From Desulfopila aestuarii DSM 18488 (GTDB taxonomy: Bacteria > Desulfobacterota > Desulfobulbia > Desulfobulbales > Desulfocapsaceae): a stretch of 64,000 nt of DNA. The notes under the pieces were generated by a model. It made no database searches and was not told where the DNA came from. It was given only the letters and a program-made list of their open reading frames with translations. Made by a program: the position numbers and the translations under genes. Shown one piece after another: positions 36,501 through 45,180 of this stretch; position 1 is the stretch's first letter; each line of letters starts with the position of its first letter. Where the stretch lies: NCBI RefSeq assembly GCF_900143695.1, contig NZ_FRFE01000009.1:124001-188000 (forward strand), written 5' to 3'.

Positions 36501-37994
36501 ATGATGTCAGCGTTTAGCCTCAGGTCGAAAATCACCTGTATTTTTTCCGCTATTGCGGTCATTGTCCTGGCCGGTGGCGGTAGCTTGTTCTGGTACACCT
36601 TCCAGACAGACCGCTCCATCGGTATGATGATTGACCGGGAGATATTTTTGTACAAGGCGGTACAGGATATGGAGCTGGCTCTGGCCAACCAGAAAGGTTT
36701 TCTTACGTACTATTTTCTCGATGGCGATGAGAAATGGCTGGCGGCCCTTGCCACCTACCGGCAGATGTTTAGTGAATCCCTGGAGCGGGCAACGTCCCTG
36801 AACCTCGCCAAGGGAAATCGAGAGGCCATAGAGGATATTGCCGAAAAATATCATGACTATATCGCAGCAAAAGATCAGGTCATCGACAACTATAAACTGG
36901 GCATTCACCCGGACACCATCTCTGCCTCCCACCAGAAGCAGCGGGACGCATTTTTTCATCTGCTGACGCTCTGTGAGGAGTTTAGTCGAAAACAGTGGCG
37001 GGATATCCTGCAGCGGGAAGAGGCCGGGATCAAACGGTCGAAAAAGATGCGGGCAACCGCATTTACCGGTCTTATCGCCTTTGTTGCCTTGTCCGCACTG
37101 TTCCTGATGATCCTCTACCGGCAGATTTTAGTGCCCATCAGGGGGCTCGCCATGGAGACCGGTGGGTTGCCCCAGGAAAACATCAAAAACGAAGTAGACT
37201 CGCTTGCCCACTCCCTGCAGGATATGCGGCGCGATTTTGATGAAACAAGCACTCAGCTGGCCCGTAGTCAACGCACCCTGATGCAGGCCGAACGGATGGC
37301 AACGGTGGGTGAACTGGCGGCGGGGGTGGCCCATACAATCCGGAACCCCTTTACCTCCATCAAAATGCGGATGTTTTCATTGGGGCGGACCCTTGATCTC
37401 AATGACGCCCAGAATGAAGATCTGAAGGTTATCGCCGATGAAATCGCAAGGATTGACAAGATTGTCCAGAATTTCCTGGAGTTTGCCAGGCCTCCGAAGC
37501 TGCGTCTTGAAAGTTGTCATCTGCACGATATCATTCATTCGGTGTTGGTGCTGCTCGAGTATCGGATCAAAAAATATGAGGTGGAACTCTGCTATGAGCC
37601 ACGGCCTGATTTGCCGGTTGTCCGCATCGATCCGGACCGGATCAAAGAGGCGCTGGTCAACCTTATTGTCAACAGTTGCGAAGCCATGGGGCATGGCGGT
37701 ACGATAACGGTGGCCGAATCCCGCACTGTCGATTCCCAGCTGGGTGAAGTGGCGGTGCTGTCGGTAACGGACACCGGACCGGGAGTCCCGGAGGCGATCC
37801 TTGATAAAATCACCACCCCGTTCTTCACCACCAAGGATGAGGGATCCGGGATCGGGCTTTCGATCGTCGTTCGGATTGTGCAGGAGCATGACGGCAGATT
37901 CATCGTTTCTTCGGAACCCGGCAAAGGCACTGAATGTATGATATACCTGCCGGTGGCAGGGAGGGCGTATGAACACGATTCTGATAATAGATGA
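36501..37994 (+). CDS. Sensor histidine kinase of a sigma54-type two-component system
   Basis: A 497-residue kinase. Helices at about residues 12-31 and 190-208 enclose a helical periplasmic sensor of about 155 residues. No PAS domain is seen; a HAMP-like linker and coiled coil (QLARSQRTLMQAERMATVGE) lead into HisKA with AAGVAHTIRNPF. The HATPase domain has NLIVNSCEAMGH, DTGPGVP and GSGIGLSIVVRI. GGAGAG precedes the start. It overlaps the downstream response regulator gene by 26 bases, so the two form a cognate pair. Confidence 0.93.
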   Translation: MMSAFSLRSKITCIFSAIAVIVLAGGGSLFWYTFQTDRSIGMMIDREIFLYKAVQDMELALANQKGFLTYYFLDGDEKWLAALATYRQMFSESLERATSLNLAKGNREAIEDIAEKYHDYIAAKDQVIDNYKLGIHPDTISASHQKQRDAFFHLLTLCEEFSRKQWRDILQREEAGIKRSKKMRATAFTGLIAFVALSALFLMILYRQILVPIRGLAMETGGLPQENIKNEVDSLAHSLQDMRRDFDETSTQLARSQRTLMQAERMATVGELAAGVAHTIRNPFTSIKMRMFSLGRTLDLNDAQNEDLKVIADEIARIDKIVQNFLEFARPPKLRLESCHLHDIIHSVLVLLEYRIKKYEVELCYEPRPDLPVVRIDPDRIKEALVNLIVNSCEAMGHGGTITVAESRTVDSQLGEVAVLSVTDTGPGVPEAILDKITTPFFTTKDEGSGIGLSIVVRIVQEHDGRFIVSSEPGKGTECMIYLPVAGRAYEHDSDNR

Positions 37995-39399
37995 CGATCA
38001 GCAGTTAGGTCTCAGTTTTGCCAAGATACTCAGGCAGGACGGCTACCGGGCCGAGACTGCTTTCACCGGCCAGGAGGGGATTGAGGCGGTACAGGCACAG
38101 TGCCCGGATCTGGTGATTCTCGATATCTGCCTGCCTGATATGAATGGGCTGAAGGTATTTGAGGTGCTGCACAACCTTTTTCCGAAACTGCCGGTCATCA
38201 TCATCACTGCTCATGGCTCCACCGAAACAGCTATTGGCGCCATCCGCGAAGGAGCCTACGATTATATCTATAAGCCCTTTGATGTGCCGGAGATGCTGCA
38301 ACTGATCGAAAAGGCCATTGTGGCGGGGCGCTGCATGAGCCAGCCGGTGGAAGTGAATCCCGGCGGGGTCAGTTTTGCCGACAGGGAGGCACTGGTTGGA
38401 AGCTCAGCGAAAATGCTGGAGGTGTACAAAGCCATCGGTAGGGTGTCACCCACCGAGGCGACGGTGCTGATCCGCGGCGAGTCGGGTACTGGCAAAGAGC
38501 TCGCCGCCCGGGCCATTTACAACCACTCAAAGCGTTCGGAAAAGCCGTTTGTCGTGGTGAATTGCGTGGCGATTCCCGAGACGCTACTCGAGAGCGAACT
38601 GTTCGGCTACGAGAAAGGCAGCTTTACCGGTGCGGCCCACCGGCGGGTGGGTAAGGTCGAGCAGGCCAGAGGCGGCACGGTTTTTCTTGATGAGATTGGC
38701 GATATGCCGCTGACGATTCAAGCCAAGTTCCTGCGGCTGTTGCAAGAAAATAGCATCGAACGGCTTGGGGGGCGGGAGCCAATTGATGTCGATGTGCGGA
38801 TCATCGCCGCCACCAACCGGGATCTGGAGGCGGCTGTTGCGGCGGGCACCTTCCGAGAGGACCTCTATTATCGGCTGCGGGTAGTGACCGTGACCATGCC
38901 GCCGCTCCGTGAACGCCTGGAAGATCTGGAATCATTGGTCGAGTACCTGCTGGCCCGGCTCTCGTCAGAGCTGCATATGGCCAATCCGGGCATTGATCCT
39001 TCAACCGTCAATCGTTTGGGGCTTTATGGCTGGCCGGGCAATATCCGTGAGCTTTCCAATATTTTGAAAAAAGCCCTGATCTTCAATCGCGGCGCCCCAT
39101 TGCTGCCCGAGGATATCTCAATACCAACCATTACCCCGTCTGATGGATCGGTAGATGATGGGGCGGAAAGCACGACGGAGGTGCGCAGGTGGATTCGCAG
39201 GGAGCTGCGGTCTGCGCGGCAGGAGAGGCTGTTTGATACCTGCCTCGATCAGATTGGTGCCATGCTTATTGAAGAGGCACTGGCGCTGACCGGAGGTAAT
39301 CGTTCCCAGGCCGCGCGGCTCTTGGGGGTATCCAGGCCGACCTTGCATGCGAAAATTGATAAGTATAATCTCAAGCCTTTGCCGGAAAATATTTTGTGA
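37969..39399 (+). CDS. Sigma54-dependent response regulator, NtrC family
   Basis: A 476-residue activator. The receiver domain has DDDQ and phospho-acceptor VILDICLPDMNG. The AAA+ domain has Walker A GESGTGKELAAR, a sigma54-contact loop reading GSFTGA instead of GAFTGA, and Walker B GGTVFLDEIGDM. The C-terminal Fis-type HTH is NRSQAARLLGVSRPTLHAKI. It activates RpoN promoters, phosphorylated by the overlapping upstream kinase. Its targets are not obvious in the window. The Ser-for-Ala change in the GAFTGA loop is seen in some family members. Confidence 0.95.
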   Translation: MNTILIIDDDQQLGLSFAKILRQDGYRAETAFTGQEGIEAVQAQCPDLVILDICLPDMNGLKVFEVLHNLFPKLPVIIITAHGSTETAIGAIREGAYDYIYKPFDVPEMLQLIEKAIVAGRCMSQPVEVNPGGVSFADREALVGSSAKMLEVYKAIGRVSPTEATVLIRGESGTGKELAARAIYNHSKRSEKPFVVVNCVAIPETLLESELFGYEKGSFTGAAHRRVGKVEQARGGTVFLDEIGDMPLTIQAKFLRLLQENSIERLGGREPIDVDVRIIAATNRDLEAAVAAGTFREDLYYRLRVVTVTMPPLRERLEDLESLVEYLLARLSSELHMANPGIDPSTVNRLGLYGWPGNIRELSNILKKALIFNRGAPLLPEDISIPTITPSDGSVDDGAESTTEVRRWIRRELRSARQERLFDTCLDQIGAMLIEEALALTGGNRSQAARLLGVSRPTLHAKIDKYNLKPLPENIL

Positions 39400-39461
39400 T
39401 AGTGCTACCGTATGAGGGTTCGGTCGAATTGCGCTCGCCGGCCCGGTTGTCTCAAACCTGC

Positions 39462-39842
39462 CTAACTGCCTTGTTCAGGCTGGAGTGTAGCGATGGTGTG
39501 TTTAATCGCCTGTATGCTTTCGGCGTCTTTGGCGATAAACAGAAGGTTGTCCATACTTTTCGGGATACGGATCAGATCGCTGAAGGCATGGAGTATGATG
39601 GTCTTTGCCGGTATGCCATGAACAATTTTGCGTAAGAGATCGAGATGTTCGGGCCCAAATATTTCAGGGTCGAGAATAACCACGTCTAACCGTACGCCGC
39701 TCAAGATATGACTGTAGGCGCTGGTGCAACTGCTGACGTTGTAGGTTACATGTCCTTCCCGGTCCAGTTCCCTCACCAGCAGATCGCGCACATGGTGGTT
39801 TTTATCGGTGACCAGAATGTGAAGAGGGTGGGCAGGATGCAT
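39462..39842 (-). CDS. Atypical receiver-only protein
   Basis: About 126 residues with a receiver-like fold: ILVTDKNHHVRDLLVREL, then VVILDPEIFG and a lysine in LLFIAKDAESIQ. The acidic pair is Asp-Lys rather than Asp-Asp/Glu, so phosphorylation may be weak or absent. There is no output domain. The ATG at 39842 begins the recognisable fold, but no clear ribosome binding site was found and longer frames exist. It follows the next receiver gene on the same strand by about 22 bases and is convergent with the sigma54 regulator. Confidence 0.65.
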   Translation of the reverse strand: MHPAHPLHILVTDKNHHVRDLLVRELDREGHVTYNVSSCTSAYSHILSGVRLDVVILDPEIFGPEHLDLLRKIVHGIPAKTIILHAFSDLIRIPKSMDNLLFIAKDAESIQAIKHTIATLQPEQGS

Positions 39843-39864
39843 GGCTTTTTGTCGGGTTATACAC

Positions 39865-40329
39865 TCAGGTGTAAAGGAAATCATTGCCAGGATGTAAATT
39901 TTCCTGACAGAGGCTGGCTCGACCCTTTGCTCTGATCGCCAGATTGGCCGTGGTTTGCGGTCGGAGCCGAAGTCCATGTCGTCGTATTCGTTTTAACAGG
40001 GAGATAATGGTAAAAGGTTTCACCAGGTATTCGTCTGCCCCACAGTGATATGCGGCCTGAATCCGTTCAGGATCGTTGTATCCACTCATCATGATAATGA
40101 GCGCCTGCGGCAAAAGCGATTTAGCTTTCTGGGCGACCTCAAGGCCGCTTGTCCTGCCGAGCTGCAAATCGGTAAGAACCAGATCAAACTTTGTTGTATC
40201 AATCTGTTGGATGGCTTTATCGGCATCGATGGCTGTGCTGACAGTACAGAAAAATTTCTCCAGACTGGTTTTCAACACGGTGAGCAGTATTTCATCATCC
40301 TCGACCAGCAATATCGCAACAGGTGTCAT
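39865..40329 (-). CDS. Response regulator with a single receiver domain
   Basis: A 154-residue protein. The receiver is canonical: LLVEDDEILL acidic pair, VLTDLQLGRTSGL with phospho-acceptor Asp, MSGYND and the lysine in YLVKPFTI. The last 35 residues (RRHGLRLRPQTTANLAIRAKG) are basic and not a known output domain. AAGGAG precedes the ATG. It probably acts with a kinase elsewhere or as a phosphate shuttle. The neighbouring hybrid kinases and sigma54 pair are candidates by proximity only. Confidence 0.85.
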   Translation of the reverse strand: MTPVAILLVEDDEILLTVLKTSLEKFFCTVSTAIDADKAIQQIDTTKFDLVLTDLQLGRTSGLEVAQKAKSLLPQALIIMMSGYNDPERIQAAYHCGADEYLVKPFTIISLLKRIRRHGLRLRPQTTANLAIRAKGRASLCQENLHPGNDFLYT

Positions 40330-40650
40330 TGGAAATTCTCCTTTTTCAGATAAGGTTCTGAAAATTGTATTATGGATTCATGATCAACTGTGAAGTGTTT
40401 CCCTCCATACATTGCATAAACTGTACCGGGGGCTGTATGGCTTCGTCGGGGGTGTTGGGTTCCGGATGACAGGTTCCGGTGTGTGAGAATCTGCGGAGAA
40501 ATGGTGGTGAAAAAAAAATGAGGGCACCGGGATTTCCGGTGCCCTTATTTTTTTTTAACAATTATATAGTGGTCGATGCGGGGCTGCGGGATAACGCGCA
40601 GCGAGTCCTTCAGGTGCTGAAACTGTTGGTCGCTGGTACAGGCCGGATTT
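40330..40650. other. Intergenic region with terminator
   Basis: No gene. It contains the strong bidirectional terminator at 40522-40557 and otherwise nothing I can support. Confidence 0.5.
40522..40557. terminator. Strong rho-independent terminator, likely bidirectional
   Basis: GGGCACCGG (40522-40530) and CCGGTGCCC (40536-40544) form a 9-bp stem with a 5-base loop. It is followed by TTATTTTTTTTTT on the plus strand and TCATTTTTTTT on the minus strand. It probably ends the small minus-strand gene at 40651. Confidence 0.9.
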
Positions 40651-40791
40651 TTAGAAAATCCAGAATTTGTTAATCAGAAATGCGCTGACCGTCAGGACAC
40701 CTGAGACCACAAAGCCATTCCATAACCCTTCGGCTATGGCCATTACAGTGCTCAAATATTTTTTTCGTCCATCAATACCAATGCTCTTCAT
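40651..40791 (-). CDS. Small 46-residue membrane protein
   Basis: Codes for 46 residues beginning MKSIGIDGRKKYLSTVMA, with one hydrophobic segment (GFVVSGVLTVSAFLIN) ending in KFWIF. AGGGTGG lies before the ATG, and a perfect terminator is downstream, which together make a real small gene likely. Too short for usual gene callers. Function unknown. Confidence 0.5.
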   Translation of the reverse strand: MKSIGIDGRKKYLSTVMAIAEGLWNGFVVSGVLTVSAFLINKFWIF

Positions 40792-41522
40792 CGTGCCACC
40801 CTATCAAGAACGTGCGAAATGTGCTAAATGTGCAACAATAAAACCGGCCATGCTGTTTCGCTGGGCTATTTCTTTGTCCTATTTATACATATTTCCGTGA
40901 TTTTGTCAATGCGGATTGATGGTTGTGAGTGCGGGAATAGCATGAATTGCGCCGCCATTTCTTACGGAATGGAATTAAAACACGTGTCATTACAGAATTT
41001 AAAGCCATCAACGGTAAATGTTTGAGCAATTGTGATTTTTTGAAATTTTCCCTGGATTGCCAGGCGAGTTTGGTGATCAAGCACTGGTTTCAAAATCGAA
41101 AAGCACGACATCTAGGCACAATATGCATATGTGGCATATTTTTCGGTCGCAGCTTCGATCTGGAGTAAAGGCGACAAAGGCGATAATACCGTGGGTTACC
41201 CAAAAGCCCCATTCGTGCTGTGGGGACGTGGTGGAGTTGTCGGATGTGAAGTGATAGAAAAAATATATTGTTGCAGTCTACTCACAGGCCATTTTGCAAG
41301 AGGCCTGTGAGAGCAGAGAGTGAGGGGTGACGACTGGAAACCTGCTACGTGTAAAGGTAGTGAGTTTTGTAAAGGAGATTCGTTCGGCGTGTGGACGGCT
41401 GGATGGGCGGTGCTGTTTGGTTGGCGAAGGTGTGGTGGCGTCTCCGTAATACGTGTCAGTCGCGTGAAACGGCCACCACAATTCAGTTTTGTCTTCTGCT
41501 TGTTATGCCACTGTCAGTCGGT
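40792..41522. other. Gene-poor region
   Basis: About 730 bases of low coding character on both strands. One perfect 10-bp hairpin is listed separately at 41281-41311. I see no tRNA, ncRNA of a known class or mobile element. Confidence 0.45.
41281..41311. repeat. Perfect 10-bp hairpin
   Basis: CTCACAGGCC (41281-41290) and GGCCTGTGAG (41302-41311) with an 11-base loop. There is no T tract on the plus side. It may be a weak terminator for the small gene ending at 41523 or a structured RNA element. Confidence 0.5.
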
Positions 41523-41699
41523 CTACCGTGCTGTCTCTTTTGCCAGGGATATATTGGAAACAGTGGTCGCTTCTTTACGGAAGATGAGGGCAAAAGGTTT
41601 CATGATCAACCAGGCGGCCAGAATCCCAAGTGGCAGAACGATCTGGGCAAGAACCGGCAGTAGCCAGACAAAGACGATGTAATCGGAAATATTCGACAT
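41523..41699 (-). CDS. Small single-pass membrane protein
   Basis: Fifty-eight residues from MSNISDYIVFVWLLP, with a long hydrophobic stretch (about residues 8-38) and a polar tail FRKEATTVSNISLAKETAR. GGGAGG stands seven bases before the ATG, which fixes the start and supports expression. Function unknown; no neighbour suggests one. Confidence 0.6.
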   Translation of the reverse strand: MSNISDYIVFVWLLPVLAQIVLPLGILAAWLIMKPFALIFRKEATTVSNISLAKETAR

Positions 41700-42159
41700 G
41701 GTGCACCTCCCTGAGAAGCATTTCGCCATCGCAAATTTCAACGTAAGTAGATTCTGATCTACCCTACGCACTTGCTATGTGAATGGCTCCATTGAGCATG
41801 TTTAATAGTAGCCGAAGGTGTAACTGAAAACAAGAGTGTTTTTTGTAAGAATGACCTGGTAAGCGCGGTTTCATCTGGCTAAAATGTCGTAAGTCCGTGT
41901 TTGTTTTCTGTGTTATAATTACATGAAAAAGTGAAATATATGTATTGGAAGACACGTGTTGATGCGTTAATTGCGACAAATGCCTAACAACTATAAAGTG
42001 TGCGCAAGGCGCATTTTAGGGGTGGAAATGTGATAGGTAAATTCGACGCACAGGTGAGTTTGCACATTTTGGGTAAAATCTGATCGTATGTCATGATCAT
42101 TGCGTGTTGAATAGGCGAAATTGGACATCTGTAGTATGCGATATGTGCCTCCGTCTCTG
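41700..42159. other. Intergenic region upstream of the small membrane gene
   Basis: No gene supported. It carries an imperfect palindrome at 41742-41767, in the probable control region of the gene starting at 41699. Confidence 0.45.
41742..41767. repeat. Imperfect palindrome, operator-like
   Basis: CGTA-a-GTAGAT-tctg-ATCTAC-cc-TACG: two nested perfect arms of six and four bases around a 4-base centre. It lies about 45 bases upstream of the small membrane gene, so it may be a repressor site or leader hairpin. Confidence 0.45.
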
Positions 42160-43440
42160 TCAGAGGCAGCGCACCCCGTCAAAGCACCAGAAGCAGTGGC
42201 CGCAGGGCACGGCAGTGCCGAAGCAGTCATTGGTAAACGGAGTGGTTTCACCGGTTATATCCGGGCAGGGGCCAAGTGAACAGCTATGACAGAAAGGATA
42301 GTCATAACTCATGGCTGCTTCTCGGAATTCCCTGTATTCCCGATTGTTCCAGAGCGTGATAAGGTCCTGATCCCTGATTGAACCGAAGCTTCGACGCTCA
42401 AGCTTTTTGGCCTCCCCATCCATATAGAACGTCTGGGTGTGCCAGAGGGGATGACAGGGCATGACGGAGCCTTCCACATCGATAAAGGTGGCGTTATCCT
42501 CAATAAACCTGCAGTTTCTTTTCGTAGAGGCTGAAAGAGGGGGGAGGGAGATTTCAACTCCAAACCTATCTGCGGTTTTTTCGGCTTCGGTAATGTAGTC
42601 CTGCCAAACCAAAAATTCCCGGTTGTCCAGCAGCGCAAGCTTTTGCACATTCAGCCAGATATTTTTTTCACCCGCCTCGGCCAGCATTTGCCGGTAGAGT
42701 TGCTGTAGTCGATGTTCTTCTTCATAACGAGGCGCGATCCAGGTTTTAGCGGTGAGACCTGCGATGTTGAGCCCTTCTGCAGCGGCAATGGCCTGCCATT
42801 TTTGATAAATATTACGGGCCTCGTCAGTTGACGAGATGAAAATCGTTTCTTTTTCTGCCTCCCGGTGATAGGCAAGCAGATGAGATCCTATAATAAAATC
42901 AACCCCTTCATTTGCAAGGCGACGGATAAGTTCCGGCAACTGCGGTAAGGTCTGCCTGGTCAGCACAATTTCCGCACCTAGACGAACATCCTCGTACCCT
43001 TGGCTGTTGCATATCTGCCGGGCCATTGCAATCCGTGAATGTTGCTGGTGGAACTGATGGAGGAGATGGTTGCCGCATGGGTGTTCAGCCATCTCATTGT
43101 CCACTGAAATGCAGAGCCGGGAGAGGCCCGCGGCCAGCAGCTTTTCGGTAATGTCTTTACTCAGCAGCAGGCCGTTGGTCTGAAAGCCAATCCAACAGTT
43201 CCGGTCCATGCACTTTGCCGCCACGCTGACCATGTCAAGCAGTTGCGGGTGCAGGAGAGGCTCGCCGATGCCGTTTAACACCAGGGCTTCGAGTTTTGGA
43301 AACGAGGGCATAAGGCGCTGGAAAAGTTGAAAATCAAGATGTTTGTCGGAGATGTCGCTGCCGGGAGCCTGTTTGACACACATTCCACACTGCATATTAC
43401 AGCGGGTTGTGGTTTCGACGTAAAGTTTTCGAGGATGCAT
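42160..43440 (-). CDS. Radical SAM/SPASM-type protein
   Basis: About 426 residues. The radical SAM motif CNMQCGMC (CX3CX2C) is near residue 14, with ETTTRCN before it, and NGIGEPLLHP is the glycine-rich SAM-binding segment. The C-terminal third is cysteine-rich (NCRFIEDN, PCHPLWHT, FCHSCSLGPC, PCGHCFWCFDGVRC), as in SPASM/twitch domains that hold auxiliary 4Fe-4S clusters. The members modify peptides, proteins or tRNA-derived substrates; no precursor peptide is seen nearby. ATG 43440 begins the conserved part; a TTG 14 codons upstream is possible. It stands alone between asd and a gene-poor region. Confidence 0.85.
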   Translation of the reverse strand: MHPRKLYVETTTRCNMQCGMCVKQAPGSDISDKHLDFQLFQRLMPSFPKLEALVLNGIGEPLLHPQLLDMVSVAAKCMDRNCWIGFQTNGLLLSKDITEKLLAAGLSRLCISVDNEMAEHPCGNHLLHQFHQQHSRIAMARQICNSQGYEDVRLGAEIVLTRQTLPQLPELIRRLANEGVDFIIGSHLLAYHREAEKETIFISSTDEARNIYQKWQAIAAAEGLNIAGLTAKTWIAPRYEEEHRLQQLYRQMLAEAGEKNIWLNVQKLALLDNREFLVWQDYITEAEKTADRFGVEISLPPLSASTKRNCRFIEDNATFIDVEGSVMPCHPLWHTQTFYMDGEAKKLERRSFGSIRDQDLITLWNNREYREFREAAMSYDYPFCHSCSLGPCPDITGETTPFTNDCFGTAVPCGHCFWCFDGVRCL

Positions 43441-43561
43441 GATGAACAGTATAGCGTGTCTGGTAATGGGGCGCCAAGGCAAAGGCAGGCGAGGGGCACA
43501 TATGAATCGAGCCGTGCCATTGGTGGCAGCACGGCTCGTACCTCACTGGAATACTGTCATT

Positions 43562-44680
43562 TTAACCGATGTGATCCCGAATAATGTTCAGTACCCTTCT
43601 GACCGGCTCAGCGGCACCCCAGAGCAGCTGATCGCCGACGGTAAAGCAGGTCAGGTACTCGGGGCCGATGTTCATCTTGCGCAGACGGCCGACCGGCACG
43701 GTGAGGGTGCCGGAGGTCTTTACCGGGGTCAGTTCGCGGGAGGTTATTGCGCGGTCATTCGGCACGACCTTGACCCATTCATTGTGGCTGGCGATGATGT
43801 GCTCAATCTCGGCCAGCGGTACATCTTTTTTTAGTTTGATGGTCAGCCCCTGAGAATGGCAGCGCATGGCGCCGACGCGGACGCACTGGCCGTCAATGGG
43901 GATGATGTCGTTGCCGGTACGGCCGAGGATCTTGTTGGTTTCGGCGATGCCTTTCCACTCTTCCCTGGTCTGGCCGTTTTCCATGGGACTGTCGATCCAT
44001 GGGATGAGGCTGGCAGCGAGCGGTACGCCCCAGACATCAGTGGTGAGGGTTCCGTCGTTGAGCTTGGCGGTGATTTTCTGGTCGATGTCGAGAATGGCCG
44101 AGGCTGGATCGGCCAGCAGGTCACTTACTTCGCCCTCGATCTCGCCCATCTGGCTGATCAGTTCACGCATGTTCTTGGCGCCGGCACCGCTGGCAGCCTG
44201 GTAGGTCATGGAGCTGATCCATTCCACCAGGTCATGCTCGAAGAGGCCGCCAATACCCATCATCATCAGGGATACCGTGCAGTTGCCTCCTATATAATTT
44301 TTGATGCCCGAAGCAAGGCCGCGATCGATGACCGAGCGGTTGACCGGGTCGAGGACGATGATGGCGTCATCGCTCATTCTGAGCGCAGAGGCTGCGTCGA
44401 TCCAATAGCCGTCCCAACGGGCGCGGAGCTCTTCATAAACGGTTTTGGTGTAGCTGCCGCCCTGGCAGGACAGGATGATATCCATTTCCGCAAGTTTGTC
44501 GATATTCATGGCGTCTTCGAGCGGCTTCACGCCGCAACCGACATCTGGTCCGTCCTGACCGACCTGTGAGGTGGTAAAGAATACCGGTTCGTAGCCCTGA
44601 AAATCATTCTCGGCCCGCATCCTGTCCATGAGAACGGAACCTACCATTCCTCGCCATCCAATAAATCCTACCTTGCGCAT
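43562..44680 (-). CDS. asd: Aspartate-semialdehyde dehydrogenase
   Basis: A 372-residue enzyme closely following the Escherichia coli Asd pattern: [18 protein letters not shown]-binding loop, catalytic Cys134 in GGNCTVSLM, and AMRCHSQ near residue 270. It reduces aspartyl phosphate to aspartate semialdehyde for lysine, diaminopimelate, methionine and threonine synthesis. ATG 44680 has GGAG seven bases upstream; the 46 extra codons upstream are not part of the family. Confidence 0.97.
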   Translation of the reverse strand: MRKVGFIGWRGMVGSVLMDRMRAENDFQGYEPVFFTTSQVGQDGPDVGCGVKPLEDAMNIDKLAEMDIILSCQGGSYTKTVYEELRARWDGYWIDAASALRMSDDAIIVLDPVNRSVIDRGLASGIKNYIGGNCTVSLMMMGIGGLFEHDLVEWISSMTYQAASGAGAKNMRELISQMGEIEGEVSDLLADPASAILDIDQKITAKLNDGTLTTDVWGVPLAASLIPWIDSPMENGQTREEWKGIAETNKILGRTGNDIIPIDGQCVRVGAMRCHSQGLTIKLKKDVPLAEIEHIIASHNEWVKVVPNDRAITSRELTPVKTSGTLTVPVGRLRKMNIGPEYLTCFTVGDQLLWGAAEPVRRVLNIIRDHIG

Positions 44681-45180
44681 TTTCGACTCCGTTGTTTGGG
44701 TGTTGTTGGTCAAATGGTACGGCCGGCAGGGCCGGTCGCTGGTTTCTGCCGCGTAGCTGAAAATCTCTCCTGGAATTCCAAATGGGTCACGATCCACCTC
44801 TGAATGTGCACTGAACAATTAAGCGGCCGAATGAACCGGCAGGAGGCAAAGGTGTGGAAGTTTGGACAGATGGATCAGGAAAGACGCGCTTGAAATGGTG
44901 CGACAGAACGCAGTAAGTCTGTATCGGTAAATTTTACACAAAAGAATGACAATTGCTCGAAAAATTCTCCATAGATTTTAAAAAAAGGTGGGTATCGCCA
45001 GAATGTAGCATATCGTTGGCGATTATCGAGTGGTTGTTGCCTTTTTTTTTCGGGCATTCTCTTGCCTTTGAGGGGAAAGCTGTTGATGGTGCCTTTGCTC
45101 TGCGATAGGATACGTTGTGGGGAAGAAGAACAGAGGATATTTTGGCAGGAAAACACCTGTATCGAAAAGAGGGGGAATCT
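44681..45180. other. Divergent intergenic region between asd and the M20 peptidase
   Basis: About 500 bases without a supported gene. The right end holds the peptidase promoter candidate listed separately. Confidence 0.45.
45083..45111 (+). promoter_or_regulatory. Promoter candidate of the M20 peptidase gene
   Basis: TTGATG (45083-45088) and TAGGAT (45106-45111) with a 17-base spacer; each matches four of six consensus bases. It is 70 bases before the chosen start. Confidence 0.4.
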
